From positions 36,245,059 to 36,309,058 of the forward strand of contig NC_064755.1 of NCBI RefSeq assembly GCF_011397635.1: 64,000 nt of DNA, given 5' to 3'. Origin of the DNA: Epinephelus fuscoguttatus. Lineage: Eukaryota; Chordata; Actinopteri; Perciformes; Serranidae. Shown one piece after another: positions 1 through 12,330 of this stretch. The notes under the pieces were generated by a model. It worked only from the letters and a program-made list of their open reading frames with translations. It did not search any database and was not told the DNA's origin. Made by a program: the position numbers and the translations under genes. Each line of letters opens with the position of its first letter. Position 1 is the stretch's first letter.

Positions 1-1319
1 CAGTAACTTCAATTAGTAGCCCGGGCTTTTATTTGCTTAAATCACTGAAATCAGTGGGCCTATATTTGGGACAGGCCTTTAATTCCTTTAATATAAAACT
101 GTTGCTCAGCAAAGATGGGAAATATAAATCAAAATGATTATTTAAACCAGTATAAATATCACTTGTTTAAAAATTAGCCTTCAGATAGCATATTCATTTG
201 TATCATTCATTTGAGTTAGCGCCAACAGACAGCGCATCAGAGAGAGTTATAGCACTTGAGGATCACTTGAGAACGCTTTATCCTGTTAAAACAATACTCA
301 CAACTTGGATTCATTTTTATGAAAAAACATTTTGATTCTTTTGATCTGAGGACCCTTACGGACTAAAGCAATATGAATAAATTACCGTGTAATCGAGGAA
401 TGGACACATAATTTGAAGTAGCCAACAAACTACTTTTATACATCTGAAGAACTTCCATTAAACAAACTGAACTGCTTGGCAACTAGTCCAGGGGTCTTAT
501 TGAGACAGGCCTTTATTTGTCAAAATGTGCAGCCACACCAGGCATGTAAAAGGGACTGGGCGTTTGGGACCAATAGGGACTAGGCTTTTAATTCAAGTTT
601 TACAGTATTTAATAATGTTTCAAGTGCCAAGTTGTGATCAATAAAGCAATGATAAATGGTTTATTTACATGAATACATTGTTCTAAACCTTTGGAGTTGC
701 ACCTCCAAGTTATGTTTGATCATTTAAGTGTAGTCAGGTTTATTTTTAGAGCACATTTAAAAACAACTGAGCAAAGTGCTTTAAAAAGAGGTCAAATAAA
801 ACAGAGGCATGGTCGAATAAAAACAGCCGTAAATAAAAGAAGAAGTAATTTTATAATATAAAAGCATACAATATCTTGATAAAATCCCAACACAAGAACA
901 GCAATGCATGAACAACCAAATGAAATACATGCAAATAAAAAAAACAGAGTAATGTCTTAATGATGATTAAAAGTCTGAAGAAAAGAGACGGGCCATCACA
1001 GTGAGCTGCGCAGTGTCAGCAGGGTGAGGTGTAGTTCACCTTTCATTCGCCTCCCTGGGAATCACTCCTTGATGAGAGGATAAATAGAGATGAGTGTTTT
1101 GCTATCAGAGGTGTCATCACTGCACCCTGCCCACCTCCAGTATAGACACTTATGTAATCTCACACTGAATCATCCCTGACAGCTGGAGTGACGATGAAGA
1201 AGGGAAGAGGAAGAGGAGGGTTGTGCTTGGGACAGAATTTGGGGTCAGGAGGGTTTTGTGGGCGTCACTTTGAGGAGGGGTGATGAGGAAGAAAAGTTTG
1301 GGGTGTCCCTGAAATACTC
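1..1319. other. upstream region, no gene seen
   Basis: There is no exon I can support. A phrase like gacaggcctttaatt recurs at about 71-90, 504-520 and 575-600, which suggests a decayed mobile-element fragment. About 750-950 is A-rich and resembles a dispersed fish repeat. Confidence 0.4.
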
Positions 1320-1354
1320 CCCCCCCCCACCACCACCCATTGCGTAACACCAGG

Positions 1355-1392
1355 CTGTGTGTGTGTGTGTGTGTGTGAGAGTGTGTGTGCAC
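1355..1392. repeat. (GT)n microsatellite
   Basis: About eleven GT units, interrupted by GAGA, then a further short GT run, just upstream of the CpG-rich block. A C-run of about nine bases lies immediately before it (1320-1328). Confidence 0.9.
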
Positions 1393-1419
1393 TGTGCAGC
1401 AGGCAGGTCCTCCTCAGTG

Positions 1420-1447
1420 TTGCTGCTGCTGCTGCTGCTGCTGCTGT
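1420..1447. repeat. (CTG)n trinucleotide repeat
   Basis: About nine CTG units in the candidate 5' exon. In other frames it reads as poly-Cys, poly-Leu or poly-Gln, which produces misleading ORFs. Confidence 0.92.
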
Positions 1448-1649
1448 GGAGCATTGGAGGAGGAGGCGGTGGTCGTGTTATTGAGCGGCCCGGCGGTGGA
1501 AGTTGCGCTGCAGGGGTGGGACTTTCTTTCTGCAGTCGGTCGGTCGAGGGTTGAGCTGCGGCGCACACAGAAATGCCTCTGGCAGCAGCTTCTCAGACTC
1601 CAGCGAGCAGCAGCACAAACACACGGACACCTCCGAGTGCAAGATAAAT

Positions 1650-1893
1650 CCTCCTCCTCCTTCTCCTCCTCTTCATCATCATCGTTCCGCTCATCTTCCT
1701 CACACTCCTCCCCATCTTCCGGGGGGAGTGTGTGTGAACGCCGTCTTCCCTCCCCTCCTCCACCCCCGGGATACACAGACCGGACCGGCACCGGTGTCAT
1801 TGGATGGAGAGAGGTGCCTGAAGAAGGGAGAGCGGTGGAGTTGGTCTACCCCCCTCCTCCTCCTCCTCCTCTTCCTCCTCCTTCCTCCCTACT
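1650..1893. repeat. CTC/TCC-rich low-complexity tracts
   Basis: Pyrimidine trinucleotide runs at about 1650-1685 and 1850-1893 lie inside the CpG-rich block. Confidence 0.8.
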
Positions 1894-1913
1894 GCACCAA
1901 AAGAAAACTCCGG

Positions 1914-3259
1914 GTAAGAAATGCGTGCTCACTCAGGCCATTTGGCCCCATCCACCACCTGCCATAAGCCGCTGTGCTCCTGCACTCCTCCGTGCACAAC
2001 ATGCATCATGGCGAGACTTGAGACTTGCATGCGTCTTTTCTTTCCTCCTCAACCTCTTTGTTGACAGTGAAAGGATTAATTTAAAGCGTGAGGCATTAGC
2101 GAGTGAATGCACCTCAGCAGGCTTTTTCCTGGCGCGGCGCTTTTTTTTTTCCCGTCTCCGCGTCTCCAGTCATTTCTCTCAGCCGACCCAAATATTGATT
2201 CGCATCGCAAGTCGACCTGAACTAGGAGAAGGTTATTGGCTGTGGGAGTGAACTGGAGCTCACGGAAGCCTTCAGTGGCGACAGGGGTTAGAGGAGGGAT
2301 AACAAATGGCACCGGGAGCTGTCCGTTCAGCACCACTCTGCCCAACTCCAGCTGAAAACTGTGGCCTTAAAAAAAACTTAGTGCAGGTTTGACGAGCAGC
2401 TTTAGAGATGTGGTGTGAAGTGAGGACAGCTGGAAGTCAGGCTCAGACAGTTTTTTGTTTGCAGGATTGACTTTACTCAGCTTTTTAGAGCTGCTATTAA
2501 TCTTTATGTCTTGAATACTGAAGAAAACCATTGTTAAGACTGGGTGTCCTTCAGTCCAGGGTCTGAGGGTAGAGAGTGGAGCAGGCTGCACTTCAAAGCT
2601 CTCTGAGGCAAATCTGACTCAACTGTATGCTTCAGTTTTAATTCCTTAGTTTTGGTACATGTACTCAAATACTTTGGTACGATATACTTTGCTGAAAACC
2701 TTCAGTGTTTAATTTGATGGTAACACAAACTTAAATGACCTGCAGCGCTCAGAAAGTCCTGATTGTGAGTGCTGCCAAATCAGACAATGTCTTTGCTTGT
2801 GTGCCACTTGATCTTCTTACTCAGGGGCTCCCGGCCCAAAACAACATGTTTCTATATTAGGGGTGTTTTTTATGCTTTTATTATGAAGTCGACAGTCGAG
2901 AGATGACAGGAAATGAAAGCAGATCCCTGGAGGTGATTGCAGTTAATAAGCTTTGTATTTTATTTGAAAAATATTTATTAGTTTTACTATTTCAGGCTGT
3001 TTAAAATCTTAAAAGGCTTTGGTTATTTGATGCAATCTGTGACAAGGGGTTGTGAGTAGACTTTGCTTTGCGTTAAAGGGTCATAAGCCGTAACAGGTTG
3101 GTGTCTCAGTGACTCTGACACTTGTTTTCAAAATGTGTTTCAGTGATCCGAACACAAGTGGACCAACTCAGTCACTGGGATAAATGTTGCCATTGTATGT
3201 TTCTGCCACATTTGAGTGTTATTAAGTTGTGGATATGTTGAAACTTTATGTTTAGACAG
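1914..3259. other. start of syt12 intron 1, no gene seen
   Basis: GC-rich to about 2260, then ordinary intronic sequence. Long ORFs here (e.g. the one reaching 2251) come from the low-complexity block upstream. Confidence 0.5.
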
Positions 3260-3425
3260 GAACACACTTGGTTATTGTTAGGAAAAGGTCATGTTTTGGC
3301 CTAAAATACCCACTTTTGGGTGCACAATCCCTGCTGGAGAGGCTGCAATGTCTTGGTGGAGAACAACTAGTTTTGTGGCACTATCTTCACTGGAAACACA
3401 GTGATGGCTCGCTTAAAAGTACAAA
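3260..3425. repeat. degenerate copy of the roughly 60 bp repeat family
   Basis: Phrases such as tggcactatcttcactggaa and acagtgatggctcgc match the tandem units at 30785-31165. This is an older, less regular copy in the same intron class. Confidence 0.55.
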
Positions 3426-5079
3426 TGTGTCTGTGGTTTGCAGAAATGTACAATGCTGACGTTTTCTCCTAGCAACTGGTGTGAGTGTCCAGCCGAGACA
3501 AATCACTCTTAACACCTATGTCTATCATGCGTCTTTGGCTTGTGTTCAGATTTTAGTACTGCCTATGTCACTGACAGTGGAAGGTCAAAGGGCCCCACGT
3601 TCGGTTATTACGTCCTCACTCTTGTCAGACACAGTCGGGGTACAAATGGAGGTAACGCTGTCATCAGAATTCAACATGTCTCCTTTCATAGGGCAAAATG
3701 ATATATGGTCACACAACACTTCGTCCAACTCATTGTAAAATGGTCAAGTTATAGAGCGTCAGCACACTGTCACCGAAACAACCACCACGTCCTGCAGTGA
3801 TGATGTAGTTCTTGTTGGGGAAGCATTAGCGTTCACGCTGCAAACGATATGTGGTCAAATGCGTCCCAGACCATCTCAGGAAGTCGTGTGAGTGATCAGA
3901 TCTTAACGCGTCTTAGGAAGTGTAAACAGGGTCGCCATGAGAATACGTGGGTGTTGCTTTTGTTCCATGTTAATCCTGTAAAGTGATGCAGATGATGGCG
4001 GCTTCATGTAACAGAATATACACTGGTTGGTGTCCAGCTTTGAGGCTTTCGGTGGTTTTAGATTGTGTGGATGTCTGTGAGTTTTGGAGCTAGTTGTGGT
4101 CTGGTTGTTCCTCTTCTCTTGCTTTGTAAATGGACTGTTTCTCCCTGAAGCCACTGCTACTGATCATATTTTACCTCTTGGCTTCCTCTCTGTATTCCTC
4201 CTCAAAAATCAAATGTTGCGTACTGATTACCTGGAAAGCTTTTGGCACCAATTAACAGCTGAGAGATGTGTGGGAGTCGACTTTCTGCTTCTCAAAGCTG
4301 TGATTTTAAAAGGATGAGGCCCACTCAGACTCCGAAATCAATCTTTTTAACATGATCTCAACATGCTGTCCTCTCCGGCTCTTTGAGTGTGTTTCCCGCA
4401 GCGTTCTGACGATGCTGGAGGTCTGTGTGAAGTGGCTTGGCAGTCGTGGTAAAATATCTTGTGTGTGTATGTGTATGTTTGTGTGTGTGTCACTGAGACT
4501 CTTGCCTCTTCCTCCTCGCCGGGCTGAAATACGACCTGCTCAGAATTCAATTCCTCCACCAGCACTCGCAATCATCTCAGCCATTCGTTTAACACCAACT
4601 CTCTTTCTCGCTCTCTGTCATGGGTTTCCCCTGCTTCCACACACCCACGCGCACACACTCAAAGTCCTAACACACCACCATCCCCTTCCTGTGTCCCTGT
4701 CAAACTCCTCGGAAGAAAAGTGTTATTACATTAAGAAAACTGAGAGCGCTTAGATGAACCCGGGAGACATGTGGCTCTGTGAGTCTACTGTAACACCTTT
4801 AGGGCCCTCCACCATTATCAAAATGGGTCTTTCCAAAGATCGAGAGGTGGCTTATACCTTAATGTTTCATCGCTAATATTTCCAGAATAGATCATGTAAT
4901 GGATTGCCTCATTTTAAGGTGAATGCCTGCGGTCAGAGCAGTTTGCTGCCAAATGTAACTACAGCTCACTTCTCCTGGAGATGCCTCCAAATGCAGCACG
5001 CTGGAGAGAGAATCATTAAAGAAAGTATCGCAAGATAAATCACGTTTATGAGATTAAGACTCCAAGAAGTTATCAAGCA
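3426..5079. other. intron 1 segment, no gene seen
   Basis: Nothing beyond a short GT-rich tract at about 4459-4491 and small chance ORFs. Confidence 0.5.
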
Positions 5080-5678
5080 TTAAAGGAACACTTCACCCAC
5101 AAAATGACCACTTGTATAACGATTACTCACCCTGTGCTACCTTGAATTCGTCAAGACAACTTTGTTTTTCTGGCATGTCTCCACCGTGAACGGAGAATCC
5201 AAAAAAGGCAAAACATTCTTCAGTCTTGATGAATAGAGCTACAGCAGAACTGTATCAAAACATCTGTTTAGAAACTCTCACACAAGTCTTGCAGTATAAT
5301 CCAAGTCTCATTTATCCAGTTGTATGTTCAGCACTGAGGCTCAGGCACACTCATGCACAGGCTTTAATGTTTTATGTCGTAATGTTTTTCGCGAAAATGC
5401 ATGTTTTTTTCATGTGTTTTCAAAGTACTGAGCATATGACTGGATAAATGAGATCTGCATTATCCTGCACAAGTTATGAGAGAGTTTGTCAACAGATGGT
5501 TTGACTTAGTTTTGCTGTTGTTAAGCGCGATCCATGGTTACTTCAATTCATGAAAAAAAGTTTGTCTTTTTGGATTCTGTGTTCACCGTGGAGGCAAAAG
5601 TTTTCCTCACAAATTCAACGCAACACGCAATGAGCAATATATACAAATGGTCATTTTGCAGGTTAAGTATTCTTTTAA
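5080..5678. mobile_element. TTAA-flanked foldback element (MITE)
   Basis: Two inverted arms of about 250 bp: left 5084-5340, right about 5425-5674. Matching pairs include acaaaatgaccacttgtat with its complement near 5645-5665, and tctcatttatccagt with its complement near 5438-5455. TTAA lies at both edges (5080-5083 and 5675-5678). There is no coding content. It is probably a non-autonomous element of a TTAA-targeting superfamily (Kolobok or piggyBac type). Confidence 0.8.
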
Positions 5679-5719
5679 ACAGTGTTGTTTATACATTCTC
5701 TCACATCTGTGCTGTAAAT

Positions 5720-5805
5720 ATGTAGCTAGATCTGATTAGCTTAGCTCAGCACAATGACTGGAAACAAGGGAAAACAGCTAGCGCAAGTCCGTTCAAAGGT
5801 AGTCT
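5720..5805 (-). repeat. dispersed fish repeat fragment
   Basis: It contains gactggaaacaagggaaaac next to a TTAGCTTAGC-like phrase, a recognisable dispersed repeat. A related piece in the other orientation is at about 7660-7770. Confidence 0.45.
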
Positions 5806-5928
5806 CGCATAGCCAGGCCTATATCCACACTTAATTTTAGTGCTGAGCCATTGCACAAGAAAGATCTTGCTGAACACACCATTATTTCACACTATGGGAG
5901 AAAAAAAATCTGGGTTGTTTGTATTTCT

Positions 5929-6962
5929 TTAAAGCAGCTGTGCGCAACTTCACGGTTTTTTTCATTATAGCGCCCCCTTTGGTTGAAGCGGTATAACATC
6001 CACAGCCTGGTGTCGTAAAATTCCGACTGCAGCCGGCATTCCGCTTCATTCATAAAATCTTGACTGCAACCGGCAATTACAGCATGCATTTGTTTTGGAG
6101 AGCGAGAGGATTAACGTTACTAACGTCAGGTCAGTCCAAGTAATTAGTGGAAACATGCTAACATGCTAACGTTACACACAAGTTAGTAGTAAAGTAAGAC
6201 CTGTTCATAAATGCTCTGGTGTAGCTCTGAATTTCTTATAAACTGAGGACAACTGCCTGCTGTATATTTGTGTTCATGGTCACAGTCACAGATAATTTTG
6301 TGGCGTTTGTTGTAACGTTACTAGACAAAAGCGGTTCACATCAGCTAACGTTACATTTAGCTTGCTTATAACTTCCATGTCGTCATATATTGAAATGAAA
6401 CAACGTCTAACAAGTTGCGGTATATTCTCTAAATAAAAACAAAAATTTCATACCTGTCGATTAGGAAAAGGGCCAACTCGGGATCAGTTTTAAAACCTTT
6501 CAAATCTCTCAGCTCTCTCCACTTGGTGAATGCCTGACCGAGGTTTACACGCATTTGGGCTCGAGCCCTATCACTGTCCCGTTTAGCCTTCTTCCGTTCT
6601 TCTGTTCTTTTTCTTTTAGATGGTGCTCCTTCTTTATCCGCCATGACATCAAAAGTACAACCAAGTCCTTACAGATACATCTGGTAAAACTGTTATGTGT
6701 TCAGCAATGCCCGTTGCTTACCGCTTACTTGAAGAACACTCTCTGTAAACACGGCTCCTTCTTCTTACTTCCACCCCTGGGTGCCGTATTCTGGTTTGCT
6801 GGCTTCCGTGTCCGTCCCGACCGAGGCTATGCTAAATAGCCATATAGAGAAAGGCTTTTTTGTCGCTGTTGGGTTCAAACAAATATGTGGATCTTCAAGG
6901 GGGGGTGATACGAACTAGGGACAGTTTTATAAATGGTAAAAAGTTCCGCACAGCTGCTTTAT
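5929..6962 (-). mobile_element. TTAA-targeting DNA transposon with a basic ORF
   Basis: Terminal inverted repeats agcagctgtgcgcaac (5933) and its near-complement gttccgcacagctgct (ending 6958), flanked by TTAA at 5929-5932 and TTAT at 6959-6962. The element is about 1026 bp. It encloses a minus-strand exon-like ORF (6644-6454). Confidence 0.75.
6429..6644 (-). pseudogene. transposon-borne basic protein exon
   Basis: The ORF begins MADKEGAPSKRKRTEERKKA, continues through RVNLGQAFTKWRELRDLKGF and ends in a stop after LIDRYEIF. The K/R-rich start followed by a short helical block resembles a protein found in many fish TE copies. A good splice donor (CAG|GTATGA, exon end 6454 on the minus strand) falls right after LFLID, so the tail is probably read-through into an intron. 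I cannot name a function; DNA binding is a guess from charge. No following exon is recognisable before the left terminus. Confidence 0.6.
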
Positions 6963-7054
6963 TCCAATCAAAATCGTCTTTGGCGGTGCTTTGCCCAGGG
7001 TGCAACAATAGTGTGCCCTCAGACCTGGTTATACAAGGGTGCAAAAGCATGCAC

Positions 7055-7455
7055 TGCTAAATACCCTACTGGTGAACTTTAAAGCTTCTATGTGTCTTAA
7101 AAAAGGCGGTTGCTAAGAAGAGGCTAAATGAAATTACAGAATTTCGTCACACCAAACTGTGCTGAACACAGTCTTGTTAGCTTTTTACTTGTGGCGATTA
7201 CATTTCAGCTTCAGTAATCATGAAAGTGGTGTTCATCTGTGAAAACTATCTTGCTGAATGAAACATGTACTACGTCCCATAAACATTTGTTTGCCACAGA
7301 GCTTATTTTCATCAATAATCCAAAATCCAGTAGTAAAAAATCCCATTGTCTTTTTGACGAGGGAACCAGTGCGATGCTAACGTCATCCCTGGAGCACTCT
7401 ACTATAAATAGGTGACCACTGGCAGGCTCACACTCACAGTCTACATCCTGTAAGC
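7055..7455. repeat. dispersed repeat family, copy 1 of 3
   Basis: Phrases such as aaagcttctatgtgtctta, aggcggttgctaa and agctttttact are shared with 13220-13685 and 20490-20960, in the same order. Confidence 0.65.
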
Positions 7456-7459
7456 CAGA

Positions 7460-7800
7460 GTAGTCCAAATGTAAAGAAAGAACTAATTAATTAACTTCCT
7501 AAATAACATTTGCTTAATCTGTACAGAAACCAAGAATTACAGTGACAAGTTGCAGTTTTACGGGGGATATGTGCTGAGCTGTTTCTTGGCTGGGAGCAGT
7601 TTCCAGCCAATGCTGGCGTCATTAGTGAGTTTAAGAGGTGCTGATGGGCAGATTTTGTTTCAACTCTTCATGCTAAGCTATAGTAAGCTAACCAGCTGCT
7701 GGCTCCAGGTACATATTTACCGTACAGACATGAGAGTGGTAAATGTCCTTCAACTTGTTTCCAAAACATGTTTCACGTTTTTCATTTCATATGGATGAAA
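7460..7800. repeat. dispersed fish repeat
   Basis: It contains gctggctccaggtacatatt and acagacatgagagtggta, typical of a common teleost repeat. A fragment in the other orientation is at 5720-5805. Confidence 0.5.
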
Positions 7801-9565
7801 ATGCACTAAAGTTAAAGCTGAACTGGAAATAAAATGCATTTTTTAGTGCTATTGTGGGGACGTGATAGTAATTTGACTGGTGCAATATCTGCGTGGGCAG
7901 GCATTAATAATAATTTGTAATATCCCTTCAGTTCCAATGGCCGCACTACAGCAGTTAACCAGCTGGAGGGCCGACATTGTTAGCTGATATTAAATCCCTT
8001 CTGTCCCATCTGTGATTTCAAAGTCAAATTTAAACTAGGATGCAGAGCGGAGGCATAAAAAACTGTGTTACTGTCCAAATACCTTTGGATCTGACTGCAG
8101 TTACTCAATAGTTAATCGATAAAGCTTGGGCTTGGCTTCAAATCACTGCTCTTCCCCACTTTGGAGAATTTAAGCTTCCACCCACCTCCACATTACTGAG
8201 AGTGAATGAACCTTTTTCCAAAACATTAAGTCGGGTCTGACAGACGTTTCTGTAGCACTAAGTGCTTTCCCTGTCCCGTATTAGCCTAATTGTGAGGTTG
8301 TTAATCTGATAAGTAGTAGATATAATGAGTTCATGACTTTCGTGGGTTCAGCCTTGACACCAGGGCTCCAGATTGAAACTTCAAGATTACAAAAGTGATG
8401 AAAAATCAGCGGCATGGGAAGAGTCCAACCAGGTGTGGGAATAAATGGGAAACACTCAGCAACTTCTTTAATTACCCTGCTGAGTGTGGTTGTGTTGGGA
8501 TGCATCCACATGTGTGAAACAATGATCAAGCTGAGTCTTTGTCATCATTTATCAGGATAGAAAAAGGCAAAAACCCATTAATTTAGGTAAATATTCTGCA
8601 ATAATTCAACCAAACAAGCAGTCTGTCTCCGTTTGTCTGGTCTGATAGTGTTTGACAAGTGTTATCCCCTCTGTATATTAGCCTTCTCAACATTCTGATG
8701 TTTAATATGGTTCAGCAGCCTTTTCTCGTAAGCTTCTCACAAACTGCACTGAGAGCTTTTCTCTGCAAAGACGGAGAAGGAATATTTACCCGCCAGATTT
8801 TTTGAGACAAATTTAATTCCAGTTGTGAGAGTTACTTAAGTAGCTCTCGACTGAATAATCAAAGTAGACAGAGCGCAAACAATTCTCTGCTTGCTGTTAC
8901 ACTCAAAGACGCCTTTTACATTGATTCCATTTTGAGTTAAACTAATTTGCAAACATCTTCTTTTACAAGAGAAGAATGAAGTATCTCTGTTAAAAGTCTT
9001 GTAGCTATGGCTATCAAAGATATTTTGATGGTCAAATCTGATCTTTTGTTAATTGATCCGGGGCTGATCTGTACATTAAATTTGATGGAGAATAAATCAT
9101 GTTTTGGAGACATTCTGCAGATTAACTACAGGTGAAGTCTTCTGGGGAGGGATCCCAAAACTGCATTGTAGATGGGTGATAAGTGGTGTTGTCGGCCACC
9201 TCCTCTGTTTAACAATGGTCGTTCCAGTTTGACATAAATAGCTTCTTTCACGCATCTTTCTTCCCTGGCCAAGATTTGTAGACAGCAATGGCCCCCAACA
9301 GGATGAGCGGTTACGGAAATGATTGAATGAGTATTGTGATCCCTTAACTTTTATTCTAGTGTCATCATTTGCTCAACATTACATTTTACCAACAGTGTTG
9401 GGCTCGTTACTCAAAAAAATTACTCTTTAGTCTTTTAAAAGTTATATTATTAGTTTATATTGTAATTCGTTGCACTACTCATTATATCACTTTTCAGTTT
9501 CACCCCACAAAATTGGTAATTGCATCCTTTCTCCTCAAAAGTCAGACTTCATGTGTGTGGCTCAT
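7801..9565. other. intron 1 segment, no gene seen
   Basis: I see no gene and no element with clear termini here. Confidence 0.45.
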
Positions 9566-10636
9566 AGGGGTGTAGCGATCCATCAATCTGGATCAGTATA
9601 TCGATTTAACGATCAACGATCCAGTATTATCGATGCAAAGTAAAAACATCGATCCATATTGTTACCTTTAGCATTGGCTTTTATTTTGAAAGTCTGAGTC
9701 AGTGTCAGTCAGCAGCAGGTAGATGGCAAACAGCCAAGAGAAAGATGATGAGGATAACATTATTTACTCGAATAAATCAGCAGTGTGGAAATAATTTGGA
9801 TTTCAGAGAAAATAGGGATCAAAAGACATAGCAAATGGCGTACGTTAACAATGACATAACGAGATAAAAGGCGAGGTAATGTTACCCGCCTAGACGGGCG
9901 TCTCACTCCGCTAGCTTCTTGCTTTAGCAACATTAGCTTCTCTGTTTCAACAATGTTAAGCTGAATAAAAAAGTCCTGCAGGCTAAAATTATACCGAGCT
10001 GTTCTGTCGGGAGATACAGCGACTTAAACCAGCGGTGAGTAAGAATAATAATGACGTTACATGTAATTTGTTAAACTATGAGTAGAGGGAACAAAGTCTG
10101 CTAGCTGCTAGGCTAATTCATGCAGTGCAAACATGCCAAAGCTAATAATGAGGGATTAGCAAAAAGCAATTAACATGTCTGTGAACCTTGGCAGTTATTA
10201 CTGAGCTGATACTTTTGTTAAATGGTGGTGTTGTTGTTAATTTGTGTTTTATGGCTGTTTGGAGAAGTTTTGTCTTCGGGGTTTAAGCCAGATAGTCCTG
10301 AAGTATGAAAAAGATGATGGTCTGGGTTACAGAAAGGTCTCTCTGACAGAAAGCCTGAAGGTTAAACTTATCCCATTTGCTGTTTTATTTGTGCTAGTGG
10401 AGTCAGTTTTAAGTAAACTTTACTGTGGTTATTATTTTGTGTGTTTATCCTTTATGGCTAAAAGTACAAAAGAAAGGGGTGGCAGCGCCTTCTGTGACAG
10501 TTAAATGGGCTTTTACAATGACCTAATATTGATCGCAGACCCCTGAATCGTATCGAATCCAAAACGTATCGCGGCAGACTTTGTAATATCGGAAAATTCC
10601 ATATCGGTAATGAAACTGGTGATTTACACTCCCCAG
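9566..10636. mobile_element. probable hAT-like non-autonomous element
   Basis: The left end ataggggtgtagcgatcc and the complement of the right end (ctggggagtgtaaatcacc) are similar. The interior near both ends is rich in ATCGAT-like phrases, as in common teleost hAT elements. No intact ORF. Target duplication not resolved. Confidence 0.5.
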
Positions 10637-11335
10637 TGCCTCAGTGTGAGTCCCAGGGTAATCTCCAGTAAGCACAGCAAAGGCTTGCGAATGTTTTTTT
10701 TACCTGGGCGTCTTCTGTTGACTGTATTTTCCCAAGGATCTGTCTCAAAGGCATAGAGTCAGTTGTGGAAGCTGGTAATGGTTCATCCACCACCTATCAA
10801 GCCACCAACTTCATTAGTTTTTGTCGCCTGTAGCCTTCTGTTCACGATTAACATCTAGTTTTGGTTGTTTATCCAGTGTCAGGCTGTAGCCGTCCTCTGC
10901 GGCACAGACAACTCACCTTTGCTGTGGTGTTTTTCCACGAGCTTCACGTTGTTGTGCTGTCAGTCGTAGTAGGTGTTTCAGGAGGTTTGAGGACATGTTT
11001 TTTGCAGTGGAATGGGTCTTAGTACCAGACCCTTGAACAATGGTGTTCTTGTCATCTTTCCTCATGACGTCAAAGTAATGGCAATGTTTCCAGCAGCTGA
11101 ATGTGAGCATTTCAATCTTCCATGCTAGTTTGCTGCTTTGTGACATGCATGCACGACGATTATGAAAATGAATCCAGGGATGTGATTGATTGTTGGATTT
11201 TAAATCAGTAGGAGTCGACAATTAAAGTAAGGTTTAATGAGTTCTTTGTTTTGTGGGTAACTGCAAGGATGTTAGGGGCAGGGCATAGCCCATATAGTAG
11301 ATGGACACTGTGGATCACACCATCACGGTAGTCCA
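10637..11335. other. intron 1 segment, no gene seen
   Basis: Only chance ORFs, such as one on the minus strand at 11221-10913 with no recognisable domain. Confidence 0.45.
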
Positions 11336-11635
11336 TGAAGATACCAGTGGTTATTAGTAACGCGTTACTGCTTAACACCTTTCATTGAATACTTTGGTTT
11401 ATCGCCAGACTAATTACATTCCTTTCAGCTTCATCTGTACTTTGTGTTTAGTGCTAATTAGCAAATGTTAGCATGCTAGCACGCTAAACTAAGATGGTGG
11501 ACATGATAACCGTTGCACCTGCTAAAAGTCAGTCTGTCATTATGAGCTTGTTAGCAGTTAGCATGCAGACATAACATTTCCTCAGTATAACCTCACAGAG
11601 CTGCATGTCAGTACACTCTTAGTCTTAATTAAACT
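11336..11635. repeat. dispersed repeat with TTAGCATGCTAGC-like core
   Basis: It contains gtgctaattagcaaatgtta and the inverted gttagcagttagcatgcaga. This phrase set recurs in teleost introns. Confidence 0.55.
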
Positions 11636-11739
11636 TCCTTTGCAGCAACTTTGTGGTGCCCACGCTTCTGTCAGCCTTTAGAAGTGAGGTATCCCTGCCA
11701 AGGAATATTTGAGTTCAGGGTTTGTTGTTTGAACTCTGA

Positions 11740-12075
11740 GTGATTGAGCTGATTGGCTGCAGCATGCAGGTTCTTCCTGTCTCCGCTGGCGCCGCCGCTG
11801 ACATTTAAAAGCCGGCGCCAGCCAGTGCGATGCTACTTTTACTTAACCATGCACCAAATGAGCTGCCCAAACCAGAGAGTCAGAGTGTAGCTGGCATGGA
11901 AAGCGGCAGATATGTGAGGAGGCAGGACAGAGAGAGAGAGATTACTGTGCAGTGTTTTATCTGGCCGTTTCACAGAGTGCGGCAGCGAGGCAGTTAATTT
12001 GATTATGAGTCATTGGGCGAGATTAAAAGCAAAGTTGATTGATCAGTTGTTGGGAGAGCAAGCTGACAGGGCTGT
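11740..12075. other. repeat-poor intron 1 segment
   Basis: Unlike its surroundings it holds no recognisable element. It has balanced composition with runs such as cattgggcgagattaaaagc. It may be a conserved non-coding segment, but this cannot be judged without another genome. Confidence 0.25.
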
Positions 12076-12085
12076 GATTCCTCTA

Positions 12086-12330
12086 CCCTCCTCCTCCTCC
12101 TCCACCTCCTCCTCCTCCTCCTCTTCCCAGCTGCTCTCAGTTTCTTATTACTTTTTCAACAAACACACTTGTCTTGTTTTATTTTCCCCAATCACTTCTT
12201 CCTATTATCTCATCCTTTTCTCACATCTCCCCTTATCTAACCTCTCCGCTCTTCATTTTCTCTCATCTTTATTGCTCTCTATTTGTGTGCCTGTGTGTGT
12301 GCCTGTGTGTGTGTGCATGCATGTGTCGTG
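12086..12330. repeat. (CTC)n and (TG)n low-complexity tracts
   Basis: CTC/TCC runs at about 12086-12128 and a GT-rich microsatellite at about 12283-12326. Confidence 0.85.

Larger units (their letters stand above)
1394..1913 (+). other. candidate non-coding first exon / CpG island of syt12
   Basis: This is a GC- and CpG-rich block with CTG and CTC repeats that ends in a strong donor (CCGG|GTAAGA at 1914). The first syt12 coding exon has only 15 nt of 5' UTR after its acceptor, so at least one upstream non-coding exon is required. This is the best candidate in the window, although it implies an intron of about 19.9 kb. The start of transcription is not defined; the left edge given here is arbitrary. 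A different gene start or an exon left of the window remains possible. Confidence 0.4.

Noticed and set aside
1385..2251. 288-codon open frame with poly-Cys, poly-Ser and poly-Pro runs
   Set aside because: Its length comes from CTG and CTC low-complexity tracts; other frames give equally long runs of other residues. No domain is seen and a splice donor lies within it.
4352..4753. 133-codon ORF over a GT tract and CA-rich DNA
   Set aside because: Microsatellite-driven frame with no domain or splice support.
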